A DNA stretch of 64,000 nt from Nocardia carnea NBRC 14403 (GCF_000308515.1 NZ_BAFV01000121.1:1-64000); one strand, 5' to 3'. Positions 52,701-61,442 are shown, counted from the first letter of the stretch. Notes: generated by a model from the sequence alone, not told the origin. Translations and numbers: made by a program.

Positions 52701-53552
52701 TCAGAATCGGAACCAGCGGCGCACCAGCAGAGCGAACAGCACCGACAGGAAGATGATTCCGGTCCAGGATTCGACCAGCAACAGAACCTGGGCTCGGGCG
52801 TTGAGTTCAGGGACGTCCATCGGATTGAGATAGTTGGCGAAACACACCTTGGCCGCAGCCGCCAGCGAGGGCCAGCCCAGTGCATCCCCTTCCCATATCC
52901 AGTACAGGAGGGTGAACAGGACCAGTTGTACCGCGATCCAGGCCAGCAACTGGAAGGGTTTGAACCCATACCCGCACAACATATCCGAGATGAAGCCCGG
53001 GATACGCCGCCACCGCGGCATCGTCGCCTGCCGCTTGGCCCGGGCCCGTGCCAGGCGGCAGCGGTCCTGGGCCGTGACATCTTCGGCGACATCGAAACAG
53101 TAGGTGGCGCGTTTGTAGGCGAGTGCCGCGTGCGCGGGCAACCCGCTCTTCTTCAGTACCCCGCCGAGCACTTCGTACAGTTCGGCGAGATACATGTTCT
53201 GCGTACCGCTGAGCCGGCGGGGCCCGCGGAACTCCACCTCCAGCGCGAGCAGTTTCCGAATGCTCGCGGCCCGGCCGTCCAGAACATCGGGATCGTCCGG
53301 GCTCGGCCGGTGCACCTGCTCGAATACGAGGGCATCACCACGCGGCGGAACATTGGATTTCTCGTATTCGACGACGACCTGTTCGACCCGCTGATGGAAA
53401 TTGGCGAGCAGATTCCGTTCGGTCAGTGGCTTGCCGTTGTCCTGGACGGTTCCCAGCTCGTCCAGACGCAGCGCGTAGTGCGCGGATTGACGACCGATGA
53501 GGTCGATCATGGACCGTACCGCGGGTGGGGTCTGATCGGCGTTATCCGGCAT
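52701..53552 (-). CDS. Membrane protein with TPR-like N-terminus and channel-like C-terminus
   Basis: 283 aa. Residues 1-175 are cytoplasmic, with a TPR-like helix pair (YEVLGGVLKKSGLPAHAALA, about 126-145, and YKRATYCFDVAED). Residues about 199-220 and 256-279 are membrane segments. Between them (228-248) is a short hydrophobic loop. GYGFKPFQLLAWIAVQLVLF and LLLVESWTGIIFLSVLFALL resemble the two-helix ion-channel module found at the end of some pentapeptide or TPR proteins, but no TVGYG-type filter is seen. GAGGGG precedes ATG 53552. Convergent with the SCO2521-2524 cassette. Confidence 0.78.
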   Translation of the reverse strand: MPDNADQTPPAVRSMIDLIGRQSAHYALRLDELGTVQDNGKPLTERNLLANFHQRVEQVVVEYEKSNVPPRGDALVFEQVHRPSPDDPDVLDGRAASIRKLLALEVEFRGPRRLSGTQNMYLAELYEVLGGVLKKSGLPAHAALAYKRATYCFDVAEDVTAQDRCRLARARAKRQATMPRWRRIPGFISDMLCGYGFKPFQLLAWIAVQLVLFTLLYWIWEGDALGWPSLAAAAKVCFANYLNPMDVPELNARAQVLLLVESWTGIIFLSVLFALLVRRWFRF

Positions 53553-53580
53553 ATGGGGTCCCCTCGAACGAATGGCTGGG

Positions 53581-54162
53581 TCAGAACTGCTGACCGCGTG
53601 GGCGTTTGACCCATTGGGGGCCGTCGGAAGCGGAACTGTCCCAGCGTCGCGGGGCCGGATCGAACCGGAGTTCGAGTACATCGCGCGGCTCGCCGGTGCC
53701 GAAATAGTTCTGGTCCCGCTCGACCTGCCGGAAGCCCGTCTTCTCGTACAGCTTGACCGCAGCAGTGTTTTCCTGACGCACGGTGAGCCGGACGCGGTAT
53801 ACCTGTGCGTCACGACACCGATCGAATACGTGTTCCAGCAACCGAGTTCCGATGCCGTTGCGGCGGGCCCGTTCGGAAACAGCCATACTCAGCACCCAGG
53901 CGCAGCCTTGCCCGTCGACGCCCACCACGGCGTACCCGAGGATCGCGCCCGCCTCTTCGGCGACGACCCAGTGTGATCTGTGCAGTTCGAACAGCTGACG
54001 CAGGATGAAGAACGGATAGGCCAAGTCGGTGAACTGGGCCTCTTCCATATCCGACAGGATGGGCAGGTCCTCCAGTCGCGCAGACCGGAGTCTGGCCTCA
54101 CCGGTTGTGGTGAGTGGAGCTCCGCCGATGAACTGCGGCCGGTCTGCTGGTCGACGCGTCAT
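53581..54162 (-). CDS. GNAT family N-acetyltransferase (RimI-like)
   Basis: 193 aa. Acetyl-CoA motif A: VLSMAVSERARRNGIGTRLL (about residues 88-108), then VRQENTAAVKLYEKTGFRQV (about 127-146), typical of RimI-type protein or small-molecule acetyltransferases. Residues 1-25 and the C-terminal 30 are outside the domain. It lies 28 bp upstream of the channel-like gene on the same strand, so the two are probably cotranscribed. Confidence 0.9.
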   Translation of the reverse strand: MTRRPADRPQFIGGAPLTTTGEARLRSARLEDLPILSDMEEAQFTDLAYPFFILRQLFELHRSHWVVAEEAGAILGYAVVGVDGQGCAWVLSMAVSERARRNGIGTRLLEHVFDRCRDAQVYRVRLTVRQENTAAVKLYEKTGFRQVERDQNYFGTGEPRDVLELRFDPAPRRWDSSASDGPQWVKRPRGQQF

Positions 54163-54182
54163 ATCTGTTGCCTCACCCCCGA

Positions 54183-54217
54183 GTTCGGCTATCGGTGCCG
54201 AACGTCGTCGTTATATA
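54183..54217 (-). promoter_or_regulatory. Promoter and leader inverted repeat of the acetyltransferase gene
   Basis: On the minus strand TATATAA (54217-54211) is a likely -10 box. Downstream of it lies the inverted repeat GTTCGGC/GCCGAAC (54183-54189 with 54197-54203, 7-nt spacer) about 20 bp before the start codon, which could be an operator or a leader hairpin. Confidence 0.4.
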
Positions 54218-54450
54218 GAGTGTGCATCGGTGATCGAGGTCCGTCCACAAAAGTGAGCAGTTCGCCGGTTGCCGCAGAATAGCTTGTGCGACAGCGCAAT
54301 ACGCCCCATCTGCAGCTTTGCTGCTATCTCGGCTCGTCGGTCCCGGTCGGTATTCGCGCAGAATCCGAGCAGCTATCGAGCAGCCTCCGCGGGTGGGAAT
54401 CGGCGGAGGCTGTCGATTCGAAGGTTCGGCGATCACCGCCGCGGGATCGG

Positions 54451-55149
54451 CTACCCCGTTGTGCTTGACGAGGAGGCTGCCGGAGTGGTTCGGCCGGCGC
54501 GGAGGGCGAAACCGTCGCACAGGGCAGTCAGGCCGAGGTGTAGCAGGTCCACCTGGGCGAAGTGGCCGCCGGTGCCGTGTAGTTCCGATAGTGCGGGTGG
54601 GGTCGGGTGAATCGGGTAGCCGGCCAGTAGTGACCGCAGCCCGTTCTCGTCCGTGCTGTCGGCTCCCTTGCGTGTCATCAGCGAGGAGCTGATGTGGGGG
54701 AGGGTGGCACCGGAGATGTAGTTCCAGACCGCGAACGACATCTCGGTGGCTTCGTGAGTGGTGACCTCGAGTTCCCGGAAACCTTCGACGAGCCAGGCCA
54801 GGCATTCGAGGCTGCTGGGCCCGAAGCCGTAGCGGGGTGTGGCGAAGGCCAGGAGCACCCACGGATGCCGCTGGTACAGCTCCCAGTCGATCTCGCCGGC
54901 GATCCGTACCCGATCCCGCCAGGTCCAGTTCTTGCCCTCGACGGACGGGTAGGGGTAGCGGCCCGCCACCTCGTCGGCCATGGCGGCGATCAGCACATCT
55001 TTGTTCGCGATATGCCGGTACAGCGACATCGCGCCCACTCCCATCCGGTCGGCGATACGCCGCATGGACAACGCATCGAGACCGTCGGTATCGGCGAGGG
55101 AGATAGCGGTATCGACGATGGCCGTTCTGGTGAGCTTCGGTTCGGTCAT
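54451..55149 (-). CDS. TetR family regulator (TetR_C-type C-terminal domain)
   Basis: 232 aa. HTH at about residues 8-55 (RTAIVDTAISLADTDGLDAL, ADRMGVGAMSLYRHIANKDV). The C-terminal domain has the DWELYQRHPWVLLAF block of tetracycline-repressor-like proteins and is related to that of the regulator at 41442. Divergent from an MFS pump gene, with GTAC palindromes between; a classic repressor-pump pair. ATG 55149. Confidence 0.92.
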   Translation of the reverse strand: MTEPKLTRTAIVDTAISLADTDGLDALSMRRIADRMGVGAMSLYRHIANKDVLIAAMADEVAGRYPYPSVEGKNWTWRDRVRIAGEIDWELYQRHPWVLLAFATPRYGFGPSSLECLAWLVEGFRELEVTTHEATEMSFAVWNYISGATLPHISSSLMTRKGADSTDENGLRSLLAGYPIHPTPPALSELHGTGGHFAQVDLLHLGLTALCDGFALRAGRTTPAASSSSTTG

Positions 55150-55183
55150 CGGATATCTGGCTTCGACCGCGGGTCTGACATGC

Positions 55184-55219
55184 GTACACTGTACCCCGGC
55201 TCGTGCGTACGCCGTACGC
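55184..55219. promoter_or_regulatory. Two GTAC palindromes between regulator and pump genes
   Basis: GTAC-ACT-GTAC (55184-55194) and GCGTAC-GCC-GTACGC (55205-55219) have the same half-site and 3-nt spacer, centred 23 bp apart (about two helical turns). They lie 35 bp from the regulator start and 21 bp from the pump start. Likely operators of the TetR protein. Confidence 0.7.
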
Positions 55220-55240
55220 GACAGGGAAAGGGAATGGTTG

Positions 55241-56746
55241 ATGACGAACGTGGAGGCAGTGCACGCCGCGCCGGATACGGGCGGCTCGCGGCGCGCCTGG
55301 CTCGGGTTGGCCGTCCTTGTACTGCCGGTGCTGCTGGTGTCGATGGATATGTCCGTGCTGTTCCTGACCCTGCCGACACTGACCGTCGACCTGGACCCGT
55401 CGGCCGCCCAGCAGCTGTGGATTCTCGATATCTACGGATTCCTCATCGCCGGGCTGCTCATCACCATGGGCAACCTGGGCGACCGGATCGGCCGGCGGCG
55501 CATCCTGCTGGCGGGCGCGATGATGTTCGGGGTCGCGTCGGTACTCGCGGCGTTCGCGCCGAGCGCCGAGGTACTGATCGCGGCGCGGGCGCTGATGGGT
55601 ATCGGCGGCGCGACCCTGCTGCCGTCCAGCCTGTCACTGATCAGCACCCTGTTCTCGGATGCCCGGCAGCGTGCCACCGCGATCGGTGTGTGGACGGCGT
55701 TCTTCGCGGGCGGTTCGGCAGTGGGCCCGATCATCGGCGGAGTGCTGTTGCACCACTTCTGGTGGGGGTCGGTATTCCTGATCAACGTCCCGGTACTTCT
55801 GGTCCTGCTCGTGTTCGGCCGGCTGCTCTTACCCGAACACCGGTCGACCACGCTGGGCCCGTTGGATCTGCCGAGCGTCGTCTTGTCGATCGGCGGCATC
55901 CTGCCGGCCGTGTACGCGGTGAAGCATGCCGCCGAATTCGGCATCGACTCGGTGACGTTGGTATCGGCCGTGGTCGGCGGCGCACTCCTCACCCTCTTCG
56001 TGCGCCGGCAGCGGCGGATCAGTGAACCGTTGCTGGATCTGCAGTTGTTCGGGAACGGTCCGTTCTCGGTCGCGATCGGGTCCAGCCTGGCCGGGATGAT
56101 GTCGCTGGCGGGCCTGAGCTACCTGGCCAGCGTCTACCTGCAGTCGGTCACCGGCCGTGACCCGCTGGCGGCCGCGCTGCTGGGTATCCCGATGGCGGTG
56201 ACGGTATTCGTGTTCTCGATGCAGGGGTCGCGGGTCGCGCAATGGCTGGGTGGCCGGGGCGCGTTCGCGTCGGCACTCGGGGCGGCCGCGATCGGCAACC
56301 TGATGCTGCTCGGTATCGGCGTGGACGGTGGGGTCGGCTGGTATGTGGCGGGATCGGCGCTCGCCGGTGTCGGCTACGGCATCGTGTTCACGCTGGTATC
56401 GGAAGTGGCCGTCTCATCGGTGCCGCCGGAGCGGGCCGGTTCCGCGGTGGGCATCTCGGAAACCAGTTTCGAACTCGGCAACGCCCTCGGGCTGGCCCTG
56501 TTCGGATCGCTGGCGGCGGTGATCTTCCGCTCCGGCGGCGATTTCGCCCCGACCATCGGCGAGACCATCCAATTCGCCGAGGACGACCCGGCCCTGGTGC
56601 ACGCGGCGCGGGAATCGTTCGTCAGCGGTATGCACGTGGCGACCACGGCCGGGGCGGCCGTACTGCTGGTGATGGCAGTGGTCGTACTGGTCAGCCTCCC
56701 GCGCCGGACTCGCTCAGCCGAGCGGAAACCGGCCGAGCACGCATAA
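55241..56746 (+). CDS. MFS efflux transporter, DHA2 (14-TM) type
   Basis: 501 aa with about 14 membrane segments; WLGLAVLVLPVLLVSMDMSV in TM1, GNLGDRIGRRRILLAGA (motif A) and GGSAVGPIIGGVLL (motif C). It is clearly paralogous to the pump at 38392 across its whole length. Probable proton-driven exporter of hydrophobic drugs. ATG 55241 with GGGAAAGGG upstream. Controlled by the divergent TetR gene. Confidence 0.93.
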   Translation: MTNVEAVHAAPDTGGSRRAWLGLAVLVLPVLLVSMDMSVLFLTLPTLTVDLDPSAAQQLWILDIYGFLIAGLLITMGNLGDRIGRRRILLAGAMMFGVASVLAAFAPSAEVLIAARALMGIGGATLLPSSLSLISTLFSDARQRATAIGVWTAFFAGGSAVGPIIGGVLLHHFWWGSVFLINVPVLLVLLVFGRLLLPEHRSTTLGPLDLPSVVLSIGGILPAVYAVKHAAEFGIDSVTLVSAVVGGALLTLFVRRQRRISEPLLDLQLFGNGPFSVAIGSSLAGMMSLAGLSYLASVYLQSVTGRDPLAAALLGIPMAVTVFVFSMQGSRVAQWLGGRGAFASALGAAAIGNLMLLGIGVDGGVGWYVAGSALAGVGYGIVFTLVSEVAVSSVPPERAGSAVGISETSFELGNALGLALFGSLAAVIFRSGGDFAPTIGETIQFAEDDPALVHAARESFVSGMHVATTAGAAVLLVMAVVVLVSLPRRTRSAERKPAEHA

Positions 56747-56757
56747 CGGCAGGTTCC

Positions 56758-58173
56758 TCAGCGCTCGGCCGTCGTGCTCGACCGGTCGGCCACGCGGATC
56801 GACCTCGCTGCCGGTGCTCGGCGGCGAGATCGGCCCTTGCTCGTCTGCCGCTGGACAGTGACCTTGTGATCGGCGGGGTCCGGGCGGTCGGTGTGCCCGG
56901 AGGTTCCGCTCTTGCGGGGCCTGTCGGATCGGATGAAACAGCAGGTGGCCGCCCCGGCGAACGGACCGATCGCCAGCACGATGAACGCCGCGTAGAACGA
57001 ACCGGTGGCGTGGAAGACGAAACCGACCACCGCGGGCACCACCACACTGCCGAGCTGCCAGATCGCGTTGACTCCACCGGCTGCGGAGCCGACCAGGTCG
57101 CGACCCGCGAGGGCCGGGGTCAGCGCGGCGGTGAGCGGCGAGTAGGCGTAGGCGCCCAGTCCCAGCAGTGGCGCGCACCAGAGGAACTGGGTGAGGCTCG
57201 ACAGCGATCCGAAGGTGAGCAGAGTTCCGCCGAAGACGACCAGGATCACGATGATCGGCAGTTTCTGGCCCAGCCGGAGTTGGTCGGTGACCCATCCGAC
57301 CATGGGTTTCGCCAGGACGGCGACCCCGGCGAAGATCACCAGAACCGTTCCGGCGTCGACGGGATCGATACCGTTGGCCTTGACCATGAGCGTATTCGAC
57401 CAGGTGACGAAGCCGTAGGTACCCCACAGTCCGCCGAATCCCGTGACGGCGAGCAGGAGCAGATCGCGGTTGCGCAGCAGCGGCCGCAGATCCGGTAGCG
57501 CGCCGGCCCGAGATTTCTGCGGTGCCGTCTGCTCGGTGGCTCCCTGCGGCCGATCACGGAGCAGGACGAAACACAGCACGCTGATGACGACGGTGACGAT
57601 GCCGAATACGTGATACGACTCGCGCCACCCCGAGGCCTCGATCAACCGGGGGACCACGGCGTTGGCGATAACGGTGCCGAGCGAGGTCGCGGTCATGAAA
57701 ACACCCATCGCGAACCCGCGCTGCGCGGGCGAGAACCAGGTCGCGATGAGTTTGAGTCCGCCCGCGTAGTCGGCACCCGCGAACAATCCCACGATGCCCT
57801 GCACGATCAACCCGGCAGTGATCGATTCGATGGTGCCGAAAACGATCATGAACGAACCGGCGACCAGTCCGGTGAGCGAGAGGATCATCCGCCCACCCAG
57901 CCAGTCGGTGAGGAAGCCACCGAAGGCATTGGAGGCGACGTAACCGATGTAGTAGCAAGTCGCGAAGATGCCGATCGCGGCGATCGGCACAGCGAGCGAA
58001 TCGCTGACCGACGCCGAGGCCGGCCCCCAGGTCGACCGGTCGACCGATGTCATGGTGAAGGCTGCCCAGCACATGGTGAGGACGACCCACCGGTAGGCGG
58101 AGGAGTGCCGGACGCTCATCCGCGGGCCGGCGTGGTCACGCGGCGCTGCCGTCTCCGGGCTCGACTTGCTCAT
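56758..58173 (-). CDS. MFS transporter, organic-anion (ACS) type
   Basis: 471 aa, 12 membrane segments. VDRSTWGPASASVSDSL in TM1, FLTDWLGGRMILSLTG (motif A region) and WFSPAQRGFAMGVFMTATSL are typical of the anion:cation symporter group that takes up sugar acids or aromatic and dicarboxylic acids. The last 55 residues are a basic, disordered cytoplasmic tail. It follows the FAD oxidoreductase gene by 61 bp, likely one operon: import plus first oxidation of a substrate. Confidence 0.9.
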   Translation of the reverse strand: MSKSSPETAAPRDHAGPRMSVRHSSAYRWVVLTMCWAAFTMTSVDRSTWGPASASVSDSLAVPIAAIGIFATCYYIGYVASNAFGGFLTDWLGGRMILSLTGLVAGSFMIVFGTIESITAGLIVQGIVGLFAGADYAGGLKLIATWFSPAQRGFAMGVFMTATSLGTVIANAVVPRLIEASGWRESYHVFGIVTVVISVLCFVLLRDRPQGATEQTAPQKSRAGALPDLRPLLRNRDLLLLAVTGFGGLWGTYGFVTWSNTLMVKANGIDPVDAGTVLVIFAGVAVLAKPMVGWVTDQLRLGQKLPIIVILVVFGGTLLTFGSLSSLTQFLWCAPLLGLGAYAYSPLTAALTPALAGRDLVGSAAGGVNAIWQLGSVVVPAVVGFVFHATGSFYAAFIVLAIGPFAGAATCCFIRSDRPRKSGTSGHTDRPDPADHKVTVQRQTSKGRSRRRAPAARSIRVADRSSTTAER

Positions 58174-58234
58174 GCGGTGTGCTCCGATTCGCGGGATGAC
58201 GGCTGGGAATGCTGGGGTGTCGCGTGCGGCCGGC

Positions 58235-59485
58235 TCATACGATCGCTCCCTGCGCGAGCAGGGCGCGGCGGATACCGGGCAGATCGTGACGCCGGCCCTC
58301 GCTGTACTGTGCGGCGGCGATACCCGCGGCGTGTCCGGTGGCGAAGGCGGTGCCCATCACCCGTACCGAGGCGAACGCCTCGTCGTCCGAGCTGGTCAAC
58401 CGGCCGACACCCCACACATTGCCGGTGTCGGCGCACCGGATGGCATCGTAGGGGACGTCGTACCAGCGCCCGCCATCGATCTCCTCGTAGTGGGTCACCC
58501 CCGGCCCGGCATGATCCTCGATCGGCCAGCCGCAGCGTCCGATGGATTCGTCGGGACGTTTGCGCGCCCCCCGCACATCGCCGGCAGTGATCATGGTTTT
58601 GCCGACCAATCGCCGGCTCTCCCGGATGCCGATCTGCGGGCCGGACGTGACCAGGTAGGCCTGCTGCCATCCGGCCATACCCTTGCGCAATGCATCGAGA
58701 TAGCGCCAGGACTGCGCGCGGGCACTGGCTTCCGCGGCACTGATCTGCTGCGCGTCGAGGGTGTCGAAGTGTTCGTCGACCAGGAGCGCTATCACCTCAC
58801 CGGTTACCGGCAGCCGGACCGCAATCCCGTGGTCGCGGGGCAGGCCGGCACCGGTTCCCTCGTTGTAGGCGGCCACCGCGGCGCGCATACCGCCGGTCGA
58901 GAGGTCTGCCGTTTCGGCGACCCCGCCGAAACGGCAGACGAGGGTGTTCGTCTGCCGGTCGGCAAGGTCCACCGTGCGCACCGCCGCCCCGGCGAGTGCC
59001 AGTAGCGCACCGTCGCCGCTGGCATCGATGAAGGCATCGGCCGTGAGACGTTCGGTGCCGCCCCGGTGGGCGATCTCGACCTCGGTGATCGCGCCGTCGC
59101 GTCGCGTCGCCCCGACAAGGGTGGAATGCAGCCGGGTCTCCACCCCCGCATCGGCGACGATCTCGTCGCAGACGATCTTCGTGGTCTCGGCGTCCAGCAG
59201 CACGATCCGGTTACCGGTCCAGCCCATGACCTTCTCCGTGTACACCCCGCGAGCACGCAACCGGTCCAGGACCTCGCCGCCCACCCCGGCGACAACGGTT
59301 TCGTGGGTCTGGTCGAAAAAACCGCAGAAGGTGAGCACCGAACTGTTCGTCGCCGCACCGCCCAGGAACGGGTACCGCTCGATCAACCGGACCCGCGCCC
59401 CACTGCGCGCGGCACCGACCGCCGCCGCGATCCCGCCGGCGCCACCTCCGACAACTACGACATCGACATGCTCTGTGAGCGTCAC
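58235..59485 (-). CDS. FAD-dependent oxidoreductase (FAD_oxidored family)
   Basis: 416 aa. FAD motif VVVVGGGAGGIAAAVGAA at residues 8-25, ERYPFLGGAATNSSV (about 38), ASGDGALLALAGA (about 158) and GTAFATGHAAGIAAA near the C-terminus. Family members often act on unknown carbon substrates beside transporters. GTG 59485 with AGGAG 9 nt upstream. Divergent from a LysR gene whose box lies between them. Confidence 0.88.
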   Translation of the reverse strand: MTLTEHVDVVVVGGGAGGIAAAVGAARSGARVRLIERYPFLGGAATNSSVLTFCGFFDQTHETVVAGVGGEVLDRLRARGVYTEKVMGWTGNRIVLLDAETTKIVCDEIVADAGVETRLHSTLVGATRRDGAITEVEIAHRGGTERLTADAFIDASGDGALLALAGAAVRTVDLADRQTNTLVCRFGGVAETADLSTGGMRAAVAAYNEGTGAGLPRDHGIAVRLPVTGEVIALLVDEHFDTLDAQQISAAEASARAQSWRYLDALRKGMAGWQQAYLVTSGPQIGIRESRRLVGKTMITAGDVRGARKRPDESIGRCGWPIEDHAGPGVTHYEEIDGGRWYDVPYDAIRCADTGNVWGVGRLTSSDDEAFASVRVMGTAFATGHAAGIAAAQYSEGRRHDLPGIRRALLAQGAIV

Positions 59486-59592
59486 CGTTGGGCTCCTATC
59501 CCTTCCCGGCGGCCGGCCGGGGAACACCTGTGGACTGAGTCACACCATGATGGATACCTTTGCCTCACGTCCAATGCTCATTTCGGCGATCG

Positions 59593-59613
59593 GCCATACC
59601 TGGTAGGTATGGC
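59593..59613. promoter_or_regulatory. LysR box
   Basis: GCCATACC (59593-59600) and GGTATGGC (59606-59613) form a perfect 8-bp inverted repeat containing ATAC-N7-GTAT, the T-N11-A form of a LysR-type site. It lies 11 bp before the LysR start, fitting negative autoregulation and control of the divergent operon. Confidence 0.75.
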
Positions 59614-59624
59614 AAGCTGTACGG

Positions 59625-60530
59625 GTGGAACTACGGCATCTCAGATACTTCGTGGCGGTGGTCGAAGAACGCTCGATCTCCCGCGCGGCGCAGCGCCTCG
59701 TGATGTCGCAGCCGGCGCTCACCCGGCAGATCAAAGAACTCGAACGCGAATGCGGTATCGATCTGCTCGAGCGCATCCCGCGCGGAGTGGAACCGACCGC
59801 CGCCGGCGCCGCCCTCTACCAGCACGCGGCCCATCTACTCGGGCTCGCCGCCACCACCCGTGACGTGGCCCGCTCCGCCTCCGCTGCCCGCGAACTGATC
59901 TCCATCGGCTTACCGCCGGGCCTCCCCGCCGACTGGCTGACCGGGCTCATCCACGCTTTCCGCGACGAAACCCCTGATATCCGTATCGATTTCACCGACG
60001 CGAACAGCAGTGTCCAACTGCGCTCGGTGCAGGAAGGCCGCCTCGATATCGGAATCGTCCACCAGCATCCGCCGTCGAACCTGCACTCGGCCACGCTGTT
60101 CGAGAAACCGTTCGGTCTCGCGGTCCGGCCGAACCATCCTCTCGCCGAACGGGTTACCTGCCCGCTGGTCGAACTCGACGGTCTCCGCGTCCTCGCGCAC
60201 GCCCGCGAACAGATCCCGGCCGAACACGACCGGCTGATCTCGGTCGCCTACGAGACCGGTATCGCACCGATCTGGCAGTTCGCGTCCTTCGTCGAAAATG
60301 CCCTGGCCTGCGCGAAGGTTACCGGCTCACACGCGGTGCTGCTCAGTGAGGCCAGCGCGCACCGGTTGCTACCGGGCTGGCCGTGGATCGAATTGGTGGA
60401 ACCGGCGTTCCCGATGCGGACCTGGCTGGTACGCGCGGAACGGGCCCGCGCCGCGGTCGAGGCGAGCGGGGAACTGATCGTCCGATACGCCCGGTGGGTG
60501 AACCGGCAGGTTCCGATTGCGGCAGATTGA
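59625..60530 (+). CDS. LysR family transcriptional regulator
   Basis: 301 aa. N-terminal winged HTH (ELRHLRYFVAVVEERSISRA, then MSQPALTRQIKELERE) and a type 2 periplasmic-binding-like effector domain from about residue 90. Start GTG 59625; no strong RBS, close to the LysR box. It probably controls the divergent FAD oxidoreductase-MFS operon in response to the transported acid. Confidence 0.94.
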   Translation: MELRHLRYFVAVVEERSISRAAQRLVMSQPALTRQIKELERECGIDLLERIPRGVEPTAAGAALYQHAAHLLGLAATTRDVARSASAARELISIGLPPGLPADWLTGLIHAFRDETPDIRIDFTDANSSVQLRSVQEGRLDIGIVHQHPPSNLHSATLFEKPFGLAVRPNHPLAERVTCPLVELDGLRVLAHAREQIPAEHDRLISVAYETGIAPIWQFASFVENALACAKVTGSHAVLLSEASAHRLLPGWPWIELVEPAFPMRTWLVRAERARAAVEASGELIVRYARWVNRQVPIAAD

Positions 60531-60584
60531 ACCGGTTCGGCAGTTCCGCTGTCGTCGTATGGTCCTGTCGGGCCCATCGCGGGA

Positions 60585-61442
60585 TCATCGACCCGGTCGC
60601 TCTCCCGCGTCCGGTGTTTCGGCGCGTTCGACGAGCCGGCGCGCCTGCCGGGCGACCGCCTCGTCGATCAGGAACCCGTCCGCATCGAGTGCGACACCCG
60701 ATTCGGTGGTCTCGAGCGCCGTGAGCACAGCGCGGGCTTCTCGGACGGCTTCCGGCGCCGGGGTGAATACCACTCGTACCGGTTCGAGCTGGGCCGGATG
60801 GATACAGGCCCGCCCGACGAACCCGAGACCGGCGAGGGTGCGCGTATCGGAACGGAATGCGTCGAGATCCCGGAAGTTGCGCGAAACCGCGGCCGGGGGC
60901 GGTTCGATTCCGGCCGCGACGCTCGCGGCGACGATCTGGCTGCGGGCGAAAAGCAGCGCGTCGCCGCTGGTTCCGGGATCGATGCCGAGATCTGCGGCCA
61001 GGTCCACTTCGCCGAGTTGCAGGAATCGGACGCGGGGAGCGCGGGCGATAGCGGGTGCCGCGAAGAGACCCGCAGCAGTTTCGATCATGGCCGACAAGGC
61101 GGCCTCCGAGGCAGGTGTGCGGGCCAGTAAGGCGTGGACCTGCTCGACTTCCGCGGCGGAGCCGACCTTGGGTAACCAGAAGCCGGTGAGCCGCGGGTGG
61201 GCCACCGCCTGGATGTCTTCCTCCTGTAGCGCGCCCGGGTTCACTCGCACCCATACCTGCACGCGTCCGGGATCGGTGGTCGCGACCCACTCGGCGATAT
61301 GGGCGCGGGCCTCGGGTTTGCGGGCGGCGGTGACGGCGTCTTCGAGATCGAGGACGATGGCGTCGGTGCCGGAGGCGAGGGCTTTGCCGAACCGCTCCGG
61401 CCGGTCGCCGGGGACATAGAGACAGGTCAGCGGTCCGCTCAG
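60585..61442 (-). CDS. HpcH/HpaI aldolase family CoA-ester lyase (CitE-like), apparent CTG start
   Basis: 285 aa. CLYVPGDRPERFGKAL at the start, VLDLEDAVTAARKPEAR (Mg site, about residue 30), VWVRVNP (about 63), MIETAAG (about 122) and CIHPAQ (about 215) are the standard CitE-like motifs for citramalyl-CoA or malyl-CoA lyases. No ATG, GTG or TTG occurs in frame near the expected N-terminus; CTG 61442 does, and it overlaps the stop of the acyl-CoA dehydrogenase gene (CTGA). Translation is therefore probably coupled at a CTG codon. Confidence 0.88.
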   Translation of the reverse strand: MSGPLTCLYVPGDRPERFGKALASGTDAIVLDLEDAVTAARKPEARAHIAEWVATTDPGRVQVWVRVNPGALQEEDIQAVAHPRLTGFWLPKVGSAAEVEQVHALLARTPASEAALSAMIETAAGLFAAPAIARAPRVRFLQLGEVDLAADLGIDPGTSGDALLFARSQIVAASVAAGIEPPPAAVSRNFRDLDAFRSDTRTLAGLGFVGRACIHPAQLEPVRVVFTPAPEAVREARAVLTALETTESGVALDADGFLIDEAVARQARRLVERAETPDAGERPGR

